From Alkalihalobacillus sp. CinArs1 (GTDB lineage: Bacteria > Bacillota > Bacilli > Bacillales > Guptibacillaceae), in NCBI RefSeq assembly GCF_947387515.1, contig NZ_CANDOB010000002.1:744001-808000 (forward strand): DNA of 64,000 nt, in the 5' to 3' direction. The notes under the pieces were generated by a model. It had not been told where the DNA came from, made no database searches, and saw only the letters and a program-made list of their open reading frames with translations. The position numbers and the translations under genes are program-made. Shown piece after piece: positions 33,005 to 40,865 of the stretch (position 1 is its first letter; every line of letters starts with the position of its first letter).

Positions 33005-34156
33005 CTAGTCGCTGTATGGATTGATGATGTTTCCGACGTCATCAATTTTGATGGTAACGTCATATGAAATCGTAGCGTTCTTGAATGATGCACGCTTCTC
33101 TTCAGTGTTCATCGAAGGATACCTCGCAAAAAGCCCGAGTAAGTCTAGCTCGTCCTCTTGCAGCTTTTCAGTTAACTCTTTCAGTTTTTCTTCAAGAGTT
33201 TCATTCGCGCTATTCTGGATGTTATCGATTGTATTGATCGTTATAGATTTTGAAACTTTACTGTTTAAAAAGTCAGCATTGCATTTAATATCGAATGAAA
33301 ATGCAAAAGGATATTTTTTTGTGGTTTTATGGTTTGTTTCGCATCGATTGATATCTAAAAAATGAGCATCCTTCTCATCTTCCATTATCGTGATCGGCAT
33401 TTGATTCAGTTGATTCGTTAACAGATGATACAGCGCCATCTCCTCATTTGAAAGTGATACCGGATCAGCTTTTTTTTGATACGCGATTCCGCCTACAAAC
33501 TGAGCATGGCCACTACTCGTGTCGACTTCATTTAAGAATTCCATGTTTTCTGCTTCTTGGTCTAAGAAGATTACTGCAGGGAACAAGAGGTTTCCGTCTC
33601 TGTAGTATTTTTCTACGTTGTCTCTGATTCGATACTTCGTATGTGTTGCTGTGTAATGTTTTTGAGAGGCTTCGAAGTTATCAGAGAGCCATTGCCCTGG
33701 AATAAAATTTATCTTTGTGAGACGAAACATCGTTTCACTTAGCGGTTGGAGAGAGACGGCAGTTTGAATGGGTGCTCTTGTTTCGCTATTTCGATCGAGG
33801 AAGTTAAACACTTCGATCATATCCGCTACTTCTAACTCGTTTGATAACAATAGAATTTTTGTTTTAGCAAAAAACATATGTCTTGGAACTTGTAGACTCG
33901 CTTTATCTACCGCAGCTTTTAATGACTTGTGTCTGCTAACATACGTATAGACTGGACTTGATTCTACTCTTCTATCCTGTGTTGCAAAAGATGTTGGGTT
34001 GACCACTTGAAAGTAGAGGATAAATTCATCGGTCGTTTTATCTTTATCGATTCCTATCATGTCCACGATTACGAGTTCTGAAATATCCCCCTGATCCCAG
34101 CATCCAGAAAGGAGCACGAGGATAAGAAGAGGGAGAAGAGCAGTGATTTTTCTCAT
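33005..34156 (-). CDS. Spore germination receptor C subunit (Ger(x)C lipoprotein)
   Basis: Ger(x)C-family lipoprotein of 383 residues. The signal MRKITALLPLLILVLLSGC ends in the lipobox Cys19, followed by WDQGDISELVIVDMIGID, a family hallmark. Conserved later blocks include LTKINFIPGQWLSDNFEASQ and VGGIAYQKKADP. The subunit sits on the outer face of the inner spore membrane and is needed for receptor assembly. It lies between the A and B genes with short gaps (4 bp after A). Confidence 0.93.
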   Translation of the reverse strand: MRKITALLPLLILVLLSGCWDQGDISELVIVDMIGIDKDKTTDEFILYFQVVNPTSFATQDRRVESSPVYTYVSRHKSLKAAVDKASLQVPRHMFFAKTKILLLSNELEVADMIEVFNFLDRNSETRAPIQTAVSLQPLSETMFRLTKINFIPGQWLSDNFEASQKHYTATHTKYRIRDNVEKYYRDGNLLFPAVIFLDQEAENMEFLNEVDTSSGHAQFVGGIAYQKKADPVSLSNEEMALYHLLTNQLNQMPITIMEDEKDAHFLDINRCETNHKTTKKYPFAFSFDIKCNADFLNSKVSKSITINTIDNIQNSANETLEEKLKELTEKLQEDELDLLGLFARYPSMNTEEKRASFKNATISYDVTIKIDDVGNIINPYSD

Positions 34157-34160
34157 CTTC

Positions 34161-35585
34161 CTACTCCTTTCTTTCGATTCCTTTAGGTAGTTGGTTTTTT
34201 ACCCAGTTACTAGGTAAACGTACGAACGTATCTTGTAAATCACGCAAGTTTATTGGTGCAAAAGGTGTGAGGTATGATACTCCAAATGATTGAAGGGAAG
34301 CAGCGTGGATCAGGACGATCAAAAACAAGAAGAACATGCCATAAAATCCCAGGAATCCGCCTGCTAAAAGGAAACCGAATCGAAGGATTCTTCCAGTGAC
34401 ACCGAAGTTGTATGCAGGACTAACAAAGTTTGCGACGGCCGTGAGTGACACGACAATAACAACCGCAGCAGAAATTAAGCCTGCTTGTACCGCTGCCTGA
34501 CCTAGGACAAGTGCTCCAACGATCGAAATGGCAGAACCAATCGCAACAGGCATCCGAACCCCAGCCTCACGGAGCACTTCAAAGATAAACTCCATAATGA
34601 GAACTTCCACGAGGGATGGATAAGGAAGACCCTCACGCTGTGCTGCAAAGCTATATAAGAGATGCCCGGGGATCATTTCTTGGTGATAGGTTGTGAGTGC
34701 TACAAAGAGCCCTGGTACAAGTGTGCCCCATATGAACGTTGTAAACCGCAACAATCGAAGCAGCGATGCAATGTCCCAGCGCTGATAATAATCTTCTGGG
34801 GCTTGAAAGAACTCGGTAAAAAGAGAAGGGACAGTTAGTACGAATGGAGTCCCTTCCGTGAGAATTGCAACACGCCCTTCGATGAGTCTAGAAGCTGCTT
34901 TTGCAGGAAGTTCTGTATTTGAAATGGTTGGGAAAAGCGATATTTGTTTATCTACGATCGATTCTTCAATCATCTGGGATTCAAGAACGATATCAATATC
35001 GATTTGATTAAGTCGACTGAATACTTCTTCCACAATTTCTGAAGGAGCTGTACCTTCTATATAGCTCACAACTATTTTTGTTTTTGTCACGTTTCCTATA
35101 TGGAAAGTGACTAACCGTAGTTTAGGGTTTCTTAGACGCATGCGAAGTAAACCAAGGTTCTTATCGAGTCTTTCAGTAAATGCTTCATGAGGGCCTCTAA
35201 TGTTGATCTCAGTTTCTGATGGGACGATATCTCTTCCTTCAGTCGATGCAACATCGCACATCACGTATGCATCTGAATGACTCACGATCACAACGGCCAT
35301 TCCTTCTAAAAGGTCATCCAATATTTCGTCTTGCTCCTTAAGTGAAGCGGGTGACGTCACGACGTTCATGTAGTTTTCTAGAAAGTCTTCATCAACGGAA
35401 GAAAGCTGGATCTTCTTGACGATTTCCCTTTTTAAGGCATCTTGTTCTACAAGGCTTTTAAAGTAGATGATGGCAATAGTGATCGATTCTTTTTGGACAA
35501 TATGAATGATTAAGTCATCAGGTTGTCCGAACGTCTGCTTTATGTTCTCGATTCGTTTATGAAAAGACTTTTTCTTATTGAACAT
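34161..35585 (-). CDS. Spore germination receptor A subunit (GerA family)
   Basis: GerA-family subunit of a nutrient germinant receptor. The hydrophilic N-terminal ~240 residues hold the NFHIGNVTKTKIVVSYIEGTA-type region (here RLVTFHIGNVTKTKIVV), and the C-terminal part has five or so membrane segments including YHQEMIPGHLLYSFAAQREGLPYP and EAGVRMPVAIGSAISIVGALVLGQAAV, both strongly conserved in the family. ATG 35585 is six bases after GAGGTG; earlier in-frame GTG/ATG codons lie inside the ribosome site. About 474 residues. First gene of the A-C-B-D operon. Confidence 0.94.
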   Translation of the reverse strand: MFNKKKSFHKRIENIKQTFGQPDDLIIHIVQKESITIAIIYFKSLVEQDALKREIVKKIQLSSVDEDFLENYMNVVTSPASLKEQDEILDDLLEGMAVVIVSHSDAYVMCDVASTEGRDIVPSETEINIRGPHEAFTERLDKNLGLLRMRLRNPKLRLVTFHIGNVTKTKIVVSYIEGTAPSEIVEEVFSRLNQIDIDIVLESQMIEESIVDKQISLFPTISNTELPAKAASRLIEGRVAILTEGTPFVLTVPSLFTEFFQAPEDYYQRWDIASLLRLLRFTTFIWGTLVPGLFVALTTYHQEMIPGHLLYSFAAQREGLPYPSLVEVLIMEFIFEVLREAGVRMPVAIGSAISIVGALVLGQAAVQAGLISAAVVIVVSLTAVANFVSPAYNFGVTGRILRFGFLLAGGFLGFYGMFFLFLIVLIHAASLQSFGVSYLTPFAPINLRDLQDTFVRLPSNWVKNQLPKGIERKE

Positions 35586-35619
35586 CACCATCACCTCGCT
35601 TTTTTTACGTATATAGCTT

Positions 35620-35648
35620 TACTGTGTGCAATCGTCGCAGGAATATGC
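35620..35648 (-). promoter_or_regulatory. Candidate sigma-G promoter of the germinant receptor operon
   Basis: On the minus strand GCATA (35648-35644), 17 bp, then CACAGTA (35626-35620) resemble the forespore sigma-G consensus (GHATR ... CATnnTA). The site lies 35 bp upstream of the GerA-type start. Forespore expression is what is known for these operons. Confidence 0.4.
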
Positions 35649-35686
35649 CATAAGATGAAATTTCAGGAATGGATTGGACATACAAA

Positions 35687-35710
35687 ACGGCCGCTCATTT
35701 GAGCAGCCGT
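35687..35710 (-). terminator. Terminator after the peroxiredoxin gene
   Basis: ACGGCTGCTCA / TGAGCGGCCGT stem on the minus strand, followed by TTTTG. Confidence 0.75.
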
Positions 35711-35717
35711 GCACCTG

Positions 35718-36374
35718 TTATTCTCTCAGTTCTTTTTGACAAAGGTACCAGTCGATGCACTCGAGGTTTGGATCCATCTCCCGTTCGTTCATCGCTTTAA
35801 CCGTTTTAGGTGGAGAGACGAGTACCTTATCTCCAGGTTCCCAATTTGCAGGAGTCGGGACTCCTTTATCATCCGTTGTTTTTAGTGCTTTCACGAGTCT
35901 CAAAATTTCCTTCATGTTTCTCCCGGTTGTTAATGGATAATAGATGATCGACCTGACGACCTGCTTATCATCGACGACGAAAACTGCTCGACTCGTTTCA
36001 GTTTGACTCTCTCCAGGCATGATCATGCCGTATTTTGTTGCGACTTCTCGGTCAAGGTCGGCGATGACTGGAAACTCGATCTCTTTGTTAAAATTCTTCT
36101 CGATGTTTCGGATCCATGCGAGGTGAGAAGATACGCTGTCAACGCTCAATCCGATAAGCTCGACTCCATAGTCTCGAAGCTCAGGATAAACCTCCTGAAA
36201 AGCGACGAACTCAGTCGTGCAAACAGGTGTAAAGTCTGCAGGGTGAGAAAAGAGAATGAACCACTTGTCTTTATAGTCTTCAAGAGAAATCTTTCCATGT
36301 GTACTTGTTGCTGTAAAGGCAGGTGCTGGTGAACCAATCCTTGGCAGTTGATAAGTCGTTTCCGTTTCAGGCAT
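35718..36374 (-). CDS. Peroxiredoxin, Prx6/1-Cys type
   Basis: Thiol peroxidase reducing hydrogen or organic peroxides. FSHPADFTPVCTTEFVAFQEVYPEL contains the peroxidatic Cys in the PxxxTxxC context (about residue 52). The ~218-residue length and the C-terminal region (GRNMKEILRLVKAL, NWEPGDKVLVSPPKT) fit the Prx6 subfamily. Two further Cys near the C-terminus (LECIDWYLCQ) could act as resolving thiols, as in archaeal-type Prx6. ATG follows AGGAGG. Single-gene unit. Confidence 0.92.
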   Translation of the reverse strand: MPETETTYQLPRIGSPAPAFTATSTHGKISLEDYKDKWFILFSHPADFTPVCTTEFVAFQEVYPELRDYGVELIGLSVDSVSSHLAWIRNIEKNFNKEIEFPVIADLDREVATKYGMIMPGESQTETSRAVFVVDDKQVVRSIIYYPLTTGRNMKEILRLVKALKTTDDKGVPTPANWEPGDKVLVSPPKTVKAMNEREMDPNLECIDWYLCQKELRE

Positions 36375-36536
36375 TGAGCTAACATCCTCCTTTAATTGAT
36401 TCTATAGCAAATCTTCCACCGACAGTGAGAACTAAACTGAGGAATCCGTTGTGTATTTTAAGTAAAACTTTACTACTATTTCTCTTTTTTTCCATAAGGA
36501 ACTTCTGTAGACTTATTGCAAGAGAGGAGTGGAGTT

Positions 36537-37385
36537 ATGAAAATCGAGTTCTTAGGAACAGGCGGAGCGATGGCTGCACCGCGTCCGCTTTGTCATTGTC
36601 ATGTATGTAATGAAGCGAGAGAGAAGGGAGTTCCATATAGTAGGTCTGGCCCAAGTGTTTTTATTCATGGTCCGAACGTCTTGATCGATACACCAGAAGA
36701 TAGCTACATGCAATTGAATCGCTCATCCGTTCAGAAGATCGATGGTGTTTTGTATTCTCACTGGCATCCTGACCATGTGATGGGAAGAAGGGTACTAGAG
36801 ACGATGAATGCAGATTGGATCAACTACCCACCGAATGGAACGACGATGGATGTGTATTTACCTGAACAAGTAGGCATCGATTTTAATACGAGATTAGGTT
36901 CCGGTGAGCACCTTTCCTTCTTTGAAAGTCAAAACTACATAGCAATTCATCATCTTACGGATGGTGAATCGATCACACAAAATGGGGTGACAATCACACC
37001 ATTCCGTTTATCAGAGGATTATGTGTATGCCTTTTTATTTGAAGGAGATAAAAGGGTCTTGATTGCCCCAGACGAGCTATATGGCTGGAATCCACCAGAC
37101 TTAGGAGAACTTGATCTCGCAGTTGTTCCATCAGGAGTGTTTGAGTTCAATCCATTAACAGGTAAGAGACAAATCTTAGAAGAGCACCCTGTTCTTTCTG
37201 AAGAAGCAACGTTTGAACAAACGTTGGAGATTATTGGGAAGTTAAATGTGAAGCAGGTTCTGTTTACGCATATAGAAGAACCGGACCGCTTGGGATACGA
37301 CGATTTAGTAAAAGTGGAAGAAAAGCTTAAACTAGAAGGAAAGAACGTGTCGTTTGCTTACGATACGCTTTTGGTGAATGTTTAA
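36537..37385 (+). CDS. MBL-fold metallohydrolase (PhnP-like)
   Basis: A 282-residue metallo-beta-lactamase fold hydrolase. The opening MKIEFLGTGGAMAAPRPLCHC and Cys pair (CHCHVC) resemble PhnP-like phosphodiesterases, where such residues bind a structural zinc. The metal motif is SHWHPDHVMG (HxHxDH); DGESITQNGVTITPF and IAPDELYGW contain later ligands. The substrate is probably a cyclic or linear phosphodiester, but this is not demonstrable. ATG 36537 is used; a short in-frame extension upstream includes the ribosome site. Confidence 0.83.
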   Translation: MKIEFLGTGGAMAAPRPLCHCHVCNEAREKGVPYSRSGPSVFIHGPNVLIDTPEDSYMQLNRSSVQKIDGVLYSHWHPDHVMGRRVLETMNADWINYPPNGTTMDVYLPEQVGIDFNTRLGSGEHLSFFESQNYIAIHHLTDGESITQNGVTITPFRLSEDYVYAFLFEGDKRVLIAPDELYGWNPPDLGELDLAVVPSGVFEFNPLTGKRQILEEHPVLSEEATFEQTLEIIGKLNVKQVLFTHIEEPDRLGYDDLVKVEEKLKLEGKNVSFAYDTLLVNV

Positions 37386-37458
37386 GATAAGGATTTATTC
37401 TGTTTATTTAAAAATTCAATAGGGTATCATTTTACCAACAGAGAAGTGAGGTGAGGAC

Positions 37459-37713
37459 ATGGAACTGTCATTTAGTTTATTAATTAATATCGTGATCGCT
37501 ATTTATTTATATGTTGATGCAAAAAAACGAGATAAAAGCGCTATTCTTTGGGCGATTTTGGGATTGATTATTGGTCCGCTCGTACTTGGTATTTATTTTA
37601 TCCAAACAGGCAGAAAGCTTATTGGTTGGATCATTGTTATCTTTGCGATCTTCTGGGTGATTCTAATCATTATTTTAGGAGTGCTTGGAGCGATCGCTGG
37701 AGTACTGTTTTAA
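37459..37713 (+). CDS. Small membrane protein (84 aa)
   Basis: ATG follows GTGAGGTGAGG. Three hydrophobic stretches (about 5-20, 29-48, 54-83) are split by charged turns (DAKKRDKS and QTGRKL). The layout AILWAILGLIIGPLVLGIYFI resembles small PLDc_N or DUF-type membrane proteins of Bacillus. Function unknown. It ends at a good terminator. Confidence 0.6.
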   Translation: MELSFSLLINIVIAIYLYVDAKKRDKSAILWAILGLIIGPLVLGIYFIQTGRKLIGWIIVIFAIFWVILIIILGVLGAIAGVLF

Positions 37714-37725
37714 ATTTAAATAAAA

Positions 37726-37755
37726 GATCCGAAGCATGAAGCTTCGGATTTTTTA
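37726..37755 (+). terminator. Terminator after the 84-aa membrane protein gene
   Basis: GATCCGAAGC ATGAA GCTTCGGAT and T residues. Confidence 0.88.
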
Positions 37756-37799
37756 TACATAATGGCAGACAAAAGAATAAGGGAGCGGGTGAAGCAGAA

Positions 37800-38684
37800 G
37801 TGAAGGATCAAAAAAAAATGTTGATGGACTTGATGGAATGGGGAACCGCAGATGAACATGTTCGAGCGTTATTGATGACAAGCTCTCGTGCAAATCCGCA
37901 TGCATTTCGCGATGTGTTTACAGATTATGATATCGAAGTATTTACAGACAGCTTGGACCGGTTCCTAGAAGACGACACATGGCTGAATCGGTTTGGTGAT
38001 CGTTTGACGACTGTCCCGCTAGTCCCAAGAGAAAGTGATGGGTGGGTGACGAGGCTCGTTATGTATATGGATGGTACTCGGATCGATTTCCAAATCTCAA
38101 GTACAGCGACTTTAAAAGAAATCGCACAGTTACAAGAACTGCCACCTCACTATGACCTGGGTTATAAGGTTTTATTAGATAAAGATCAGATCGTTGAGGA
38201 TATGGTGACGCCTAGTAACAAAGCATTTCAGGTGAAAAAGCCGACACAAGATGAATTTCAAGAACTCGTCAATAGCTATTGGTGGGACACGACGTATGTG
38301 GCCAAAAGCTTGTGGCGTGATGAACTTTTTTTTGCAAAATACATGCTCGACAATGTGATGCGGTTTAACTACTTACAAAGAATTCTTGAATGGTCATTAG
38401 GGGTCCAGTTTAACTGGGAAGTTAACCCTAATAAATGCGGGCGCTGGTTTAAGCGCTATCTTGATTCTGAAACGTGGGAAAAGCTTGAGGAAACGTATGC
38501 AGGGGCAGATATTGAGGATAATTGGAACGCGCTTTTCAATATGAATGACCTTTTCATGGATCTTTGTAGACACGTCGCTAATGAGTTAGGTTTTGAATGC
38601 CCACAAGAAGTCGAGAAGAATATCACTCATTACTTACAAAAAGTACACAGCCTCGATCCAGACGCAAAGGAAATTGAAATCTAA
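37800..38684 (+). CDS. Aminoglycoside 6-adenylyltransferase family protein (AadK/AadE-like)
   Basis: A 294-residue member of the ANT(6) family, which transfers AMP to streptomycin. The nucleotidyltransferase site is LLMTSSRANPHAFRDVFTDYDIEVF, with the family's GSRxNP appearing as SSRANP and DYD supplying the metal-binding aspartates. Later blocks, YWWDTTYVAKSLWRDELFFAKYMLD and NWEVNPNKCGRWFKRYL, also match. GTG start with a GGGAGCGGGTG-type site. Chromosomal homologues occur in many Bacillus species as intrinsic genes; whether this one acts on streptomycin is untested, and the Gly-to-Ser change is worth noting. Confidence 0.85.
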   Translation: MKDQKKMLMDLMEWGTADEHVRALLMTSSRANPHAFRDVFTDYDIEVFTDSLDRFLEDDTWLNRFGDRLTTVPLVPRESDGWVTRLVMYMDGTRIDFQISSTATLKEIAQLQELPPHYDLGYKVLLDKDQIVEDMVTPSNKAFQVKKPTQDEFQELVNSYWWDTTYVAKSLWRDELFFAKYMLDNVMRFNYLQRILEWSLGVQFNWEVNPNKCGRWFKRYLDSETWEKLEETYAGADIEDNWNALFNMNDLFMDLCRHVANELGFECPQEVEKNITHYLQKVHSLDPDAKEIEI

Positions 38685-38754
38685 CAATTAATGGTTTTGG
38701 AACCTCCGATATGTGGAAACGTAGTGTTAATAAGCTACATCTTAGGGGGAAGTT

Positions 38755-38988
38755 ATGGATGAGAATGAAGCGGTGATGGAGTGGATCAGGACAGAATTAA
38801 ATTGCGATTCTCTACAAATTAACGAGTATCCATTGTATAATTGTGGTAAGCGTATGAAAGATCAGAGTGGAGACTATCTAATTGTCTACTTTCATCCTGA
38901 GCAAGAAGAAGTTGTTTATACATTTAAAGATAATGAAGATGTTTATTTCTCTGGATATGCATATCAATGGGGTCAGGCGCGTGCCTGA
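38755..38988 (+). CDS. Small protein of unknown function whose C-terminus lies in a repeat hairpin
   Basis: A 77-residue soluble protein (MDENEAVMEWIRTELNC...), ATG after AGGGGGAAG. It has a beta-rich centre (GDYLIVYFHPEQEEVVYTFK). The last residues, GQARA, and the stop codon are contributed by the GTCAGGC hairpin element at 38966-38995, so the original end of the gene may have been changed by insertion. I do not recognise the family. Confidence 0.6.
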   Translation: MDENEAVMEWIRTELNCDSLQINEYPLYNCGKRMKDQSGDYLIVYFHPEQEEVVYTFKDNEDVYFSGYAYQWGQARA

Positions 38989-38995
38989 CCCCATT
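38966..38995. repeat. GTCAGGC hairpin element, copy 1
   Basis: AATGGGGTCAGGC GCGT GCCTGACCCCATT followed by TT: a 13-bp perfect stem with a 4-base loop, overlapping the stop codon of the upstream gene and lying just before the ribosome site of the STAS gene. It is a relative of the element at 40047-40075 and may act as a terminator. Confidence 0.8.
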
Positions 38996-39010
38996 TTAGG
39001 AGGTTTACCG

Positions 39011-40048
39011 ATGGGGAATGATTTAAGCACGAATCACCACTATCTAGATGTGAACGGCTCGAAGTTCGAGTGGGATACAGACGAAGGAAGTTTTACGTAT
39101 GAAGGAGATGGGGCATTAATCTTCTGGATCAATACCGCGTTTAAAGTTTTTCTGGATTCCATTGAAGAAATAGCAGGGGAAGACGAGGCAGCACTCGTGT
39201 TAGAAACGGCAGGCTATCGAACCGGAGAAATCGTAAGCGATTTCTATCATGAATCGATTGGGAATATTGAGCTCATTGTAAGTAGTTTACCTAATACTTA
39301 CAAAACAGCTGGTTGGGGCATTACGACGATACTTGACGTTGACCAAGCAAGAAACAAAGCTATTGTTCGTGTGAAGAACAGCTGGGAATACAAGGTTAAT
39401 AGAGAACAAGGGAAACATGAGGAAGGAACGTTTATTCCAGGACATTGGGCAGGAGTTTTCAGCGGCTTGTTCAAAGAGAAAGTTTGGTATAACGTTAGGA
39501 AAAGCCAAATAAAAGGAGATAGCTATTCAGAGTATGAATTCGCGCCATCATCCATAACGCCTAAAGAGCACATCAGGGATTTGATTCAGGAGAAAAAACG
39601 GCTTGAACTCGTTGATCTAGAGAAAAAAGTATCAGAGCGTACCAATGAGCTGCAACAGATGATTAAAGAAATATCGGCACCGATCATTCCGGTATTGGAT
39701 CATATTCTCGTCATTCCACTCATAGGGAAATACGATGAAACTCGAATTGATGAGTTGATGACAAAAACGCTTAAACAGCTTCCAGACTACAAAGCCAATA
39801 CGTTGATTCTCGATTTAACAGGAATCAATGATGTCGATAACGTGACAATCGACTTACTGCATAGCATGGTAAAAGCGTCAGAATTATTAGGCGTAACATG
39901 CTTGTTGGTAGGGATCTCCCCTAAGCTTAGTATACAAGTTGTTCAATCACGGGCAGAACTTGAAGGACTTACGTGTTTTTCAACGTTACGTCACGGCATT
40001 CATTTTGCACTAGCGAGAGAAGGATTGACGTTAGAAAGTCAAAGGTAA
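39011..40048 (+). CDS. RsbR-like sensor: V4R-like domain plus STAS domain
   Basis: A 345-residue cytoplasmic protein. The N-terminal ~190 residues resemble a V4R/heme-NO-binding-like sensor (ALVLETAGYRTGEIVSDFYHE; FIPGHWAGVFSGLFKEKVWYN, ending KGDSYSEYEF). A charged coiled-coil linker (about 195-220) leads to a STAS domain (about 225-340: ISAPIIPVLDHILVIPLIGKYD, TLILDLTGINDVDNVT) like that of RsbR stressosome proteins, which are phosphorylated on threonines by RsbT. This suggests input to the general stress response, but no rsb genes are adjacent. ATG follows TTTTAGGAGG; the longer open frame begins inside the upstream gene. Repeat hairpins flank both ends. Confidence 0.78.
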   Translation: MGNDLSTNHHYLDVNGSKFEWDTDEGSFTYEGDGALIFWINTAFKVFLDSIEEIAGEDEAALVLETAGYRTGEIVSDFYHESIGNIELIVSSLPNTYKTAGWGITTILDVDQARNKAIVRVKNSWEYKVNREQGKHEEGTFIPGHWAGVFSGLFKEKVWYNVRKSQIKGDSYSEYEFAPSSITPKEHIRDLIQEKKRLELVDLEKKVSERTNELQQMIKEISAPIIPVLDHILVIPLIGKYDETRIDELMTKTLKQLPDYKANTLILDLTGINDVDNVTIDLLHSMVKASELLGVTCLLVGISPKLSIQVVQSRAELEGLTCFSTLRHGIHFALAREGLTLESQR

Positions 40049-40075
40049 AGGGTCAGGCGTATTGCCTGACCCTTT
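40047..40075. repeat. GTCAGGC hairpin element, copy 2
   Basis: AAAGGGTCAGGC GTATT GCCTGACCCTTT: a 12-bp perfect stem starting in the STAS gene stop codon. It is followed by a short T-rich stretch and lies between two convergent genes, so it may serve as terminator. Confidence 0.8.
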
Positions 40076-40080
40076 GTTCA

Positions 40081-40695
40081 TTAATTGTTGATGTAGCGTT
40101 CAAACACATCTCCAAAGTCTTTGATCGTGTATTGCTTCTTTGATTGTTCGAGCCAGTTGAATGCAATCTCGTTGATCTGCTTGAACTCTTCATGTAGGTT
40201 TGTGTTGCTGTGGCGCATACTCGTCAAAGTAGAGGAAGCTAAATCTAGACTTTTTCTTGAGAATTCGTGATACGTTTCGTTTTCTCTAGATAGTTCAGCG
40301 ATTCGGATGAGAGACTTATAGAGATCTTTCAGCTCCTCAATAAACTTCTTATGTACATCGATCGAAAACACTTCATTCCCTAGCTGAAACTTGATTTCAA
40401 CGTCAAGATCGACTGTACCAGCTGTTTCAAGAGCTACGTTCTTGAACGTGTTGTGGCTGTATTCATAGCGTCTTAACGTACGCTTGCTGCTCGTTGCGCT
40501 CTTACCATCGACATGAATTAAAGCGAGATTTGTGAAGCAATATTCATCAGCTTTCGATTTAATCAAGAAATAAATCTTTTCTCCATCTTCGTGAAGTACG
40601 TAATCATCTGCATCTACCTTGTCGTAATCAGCGGGTTTGATGACACTTCCTACATCACTTAGTCCTAATACGTCTGAGGCAACCTTTTTAAACAA
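40081..40695 (-). CDS. PH-domain protein (YvbH-like)
   Basis: Cytoplasmic protein of about 204 residues with a bacterial PH-like domain. It starts MFKKVASDVLGLSDVGSVIKP from TTG 40695, six bases after AAAGGATGA; the nearby ATG at 40704 sits directly on the ribosome site. Blocks VDADDYVLHEDGEKIYFLIKSKADEYCFTN-type and DGKSATSSKRTLRRYEY match the YvbH family. The C-terminal part is helical. No enzymatic residues are visible and the function is unknown. Confidence 0.78.
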   Translation of the reverse strand: MFKKVASDVLGLSDVGSVIKPADYDKVDADDYVLHEDGEKIYFLIKSKADEYCFTNLALIHVDGKSATSSKRTLRRYEYSHNTFKNVALETAGTVDLDVEIKFQLGNEVFSIDVHKKFIEELKDLYKSLIRIAELSRENETYHEFSRKSLDLASSTLTSMRHSNTNLHEEFKQINEIAFNWLEQSKKQYTIKDFGDVFERYINN

Positions 40696-40865
40696 TGAGA
40701 TCATCCTTTCAATTATGAGGTACATCACGTATACGGATGAAGGAAAGAGAAAGTTTCATATAAGATGATCGATACTCCTTGATTACGTTGTTTCATCAAT
40801 TTCTATAATGGGAAAAGAACCATAGCTTTCTACCTATCAATTAGTAAGAGAAATGGGGATGTTGT

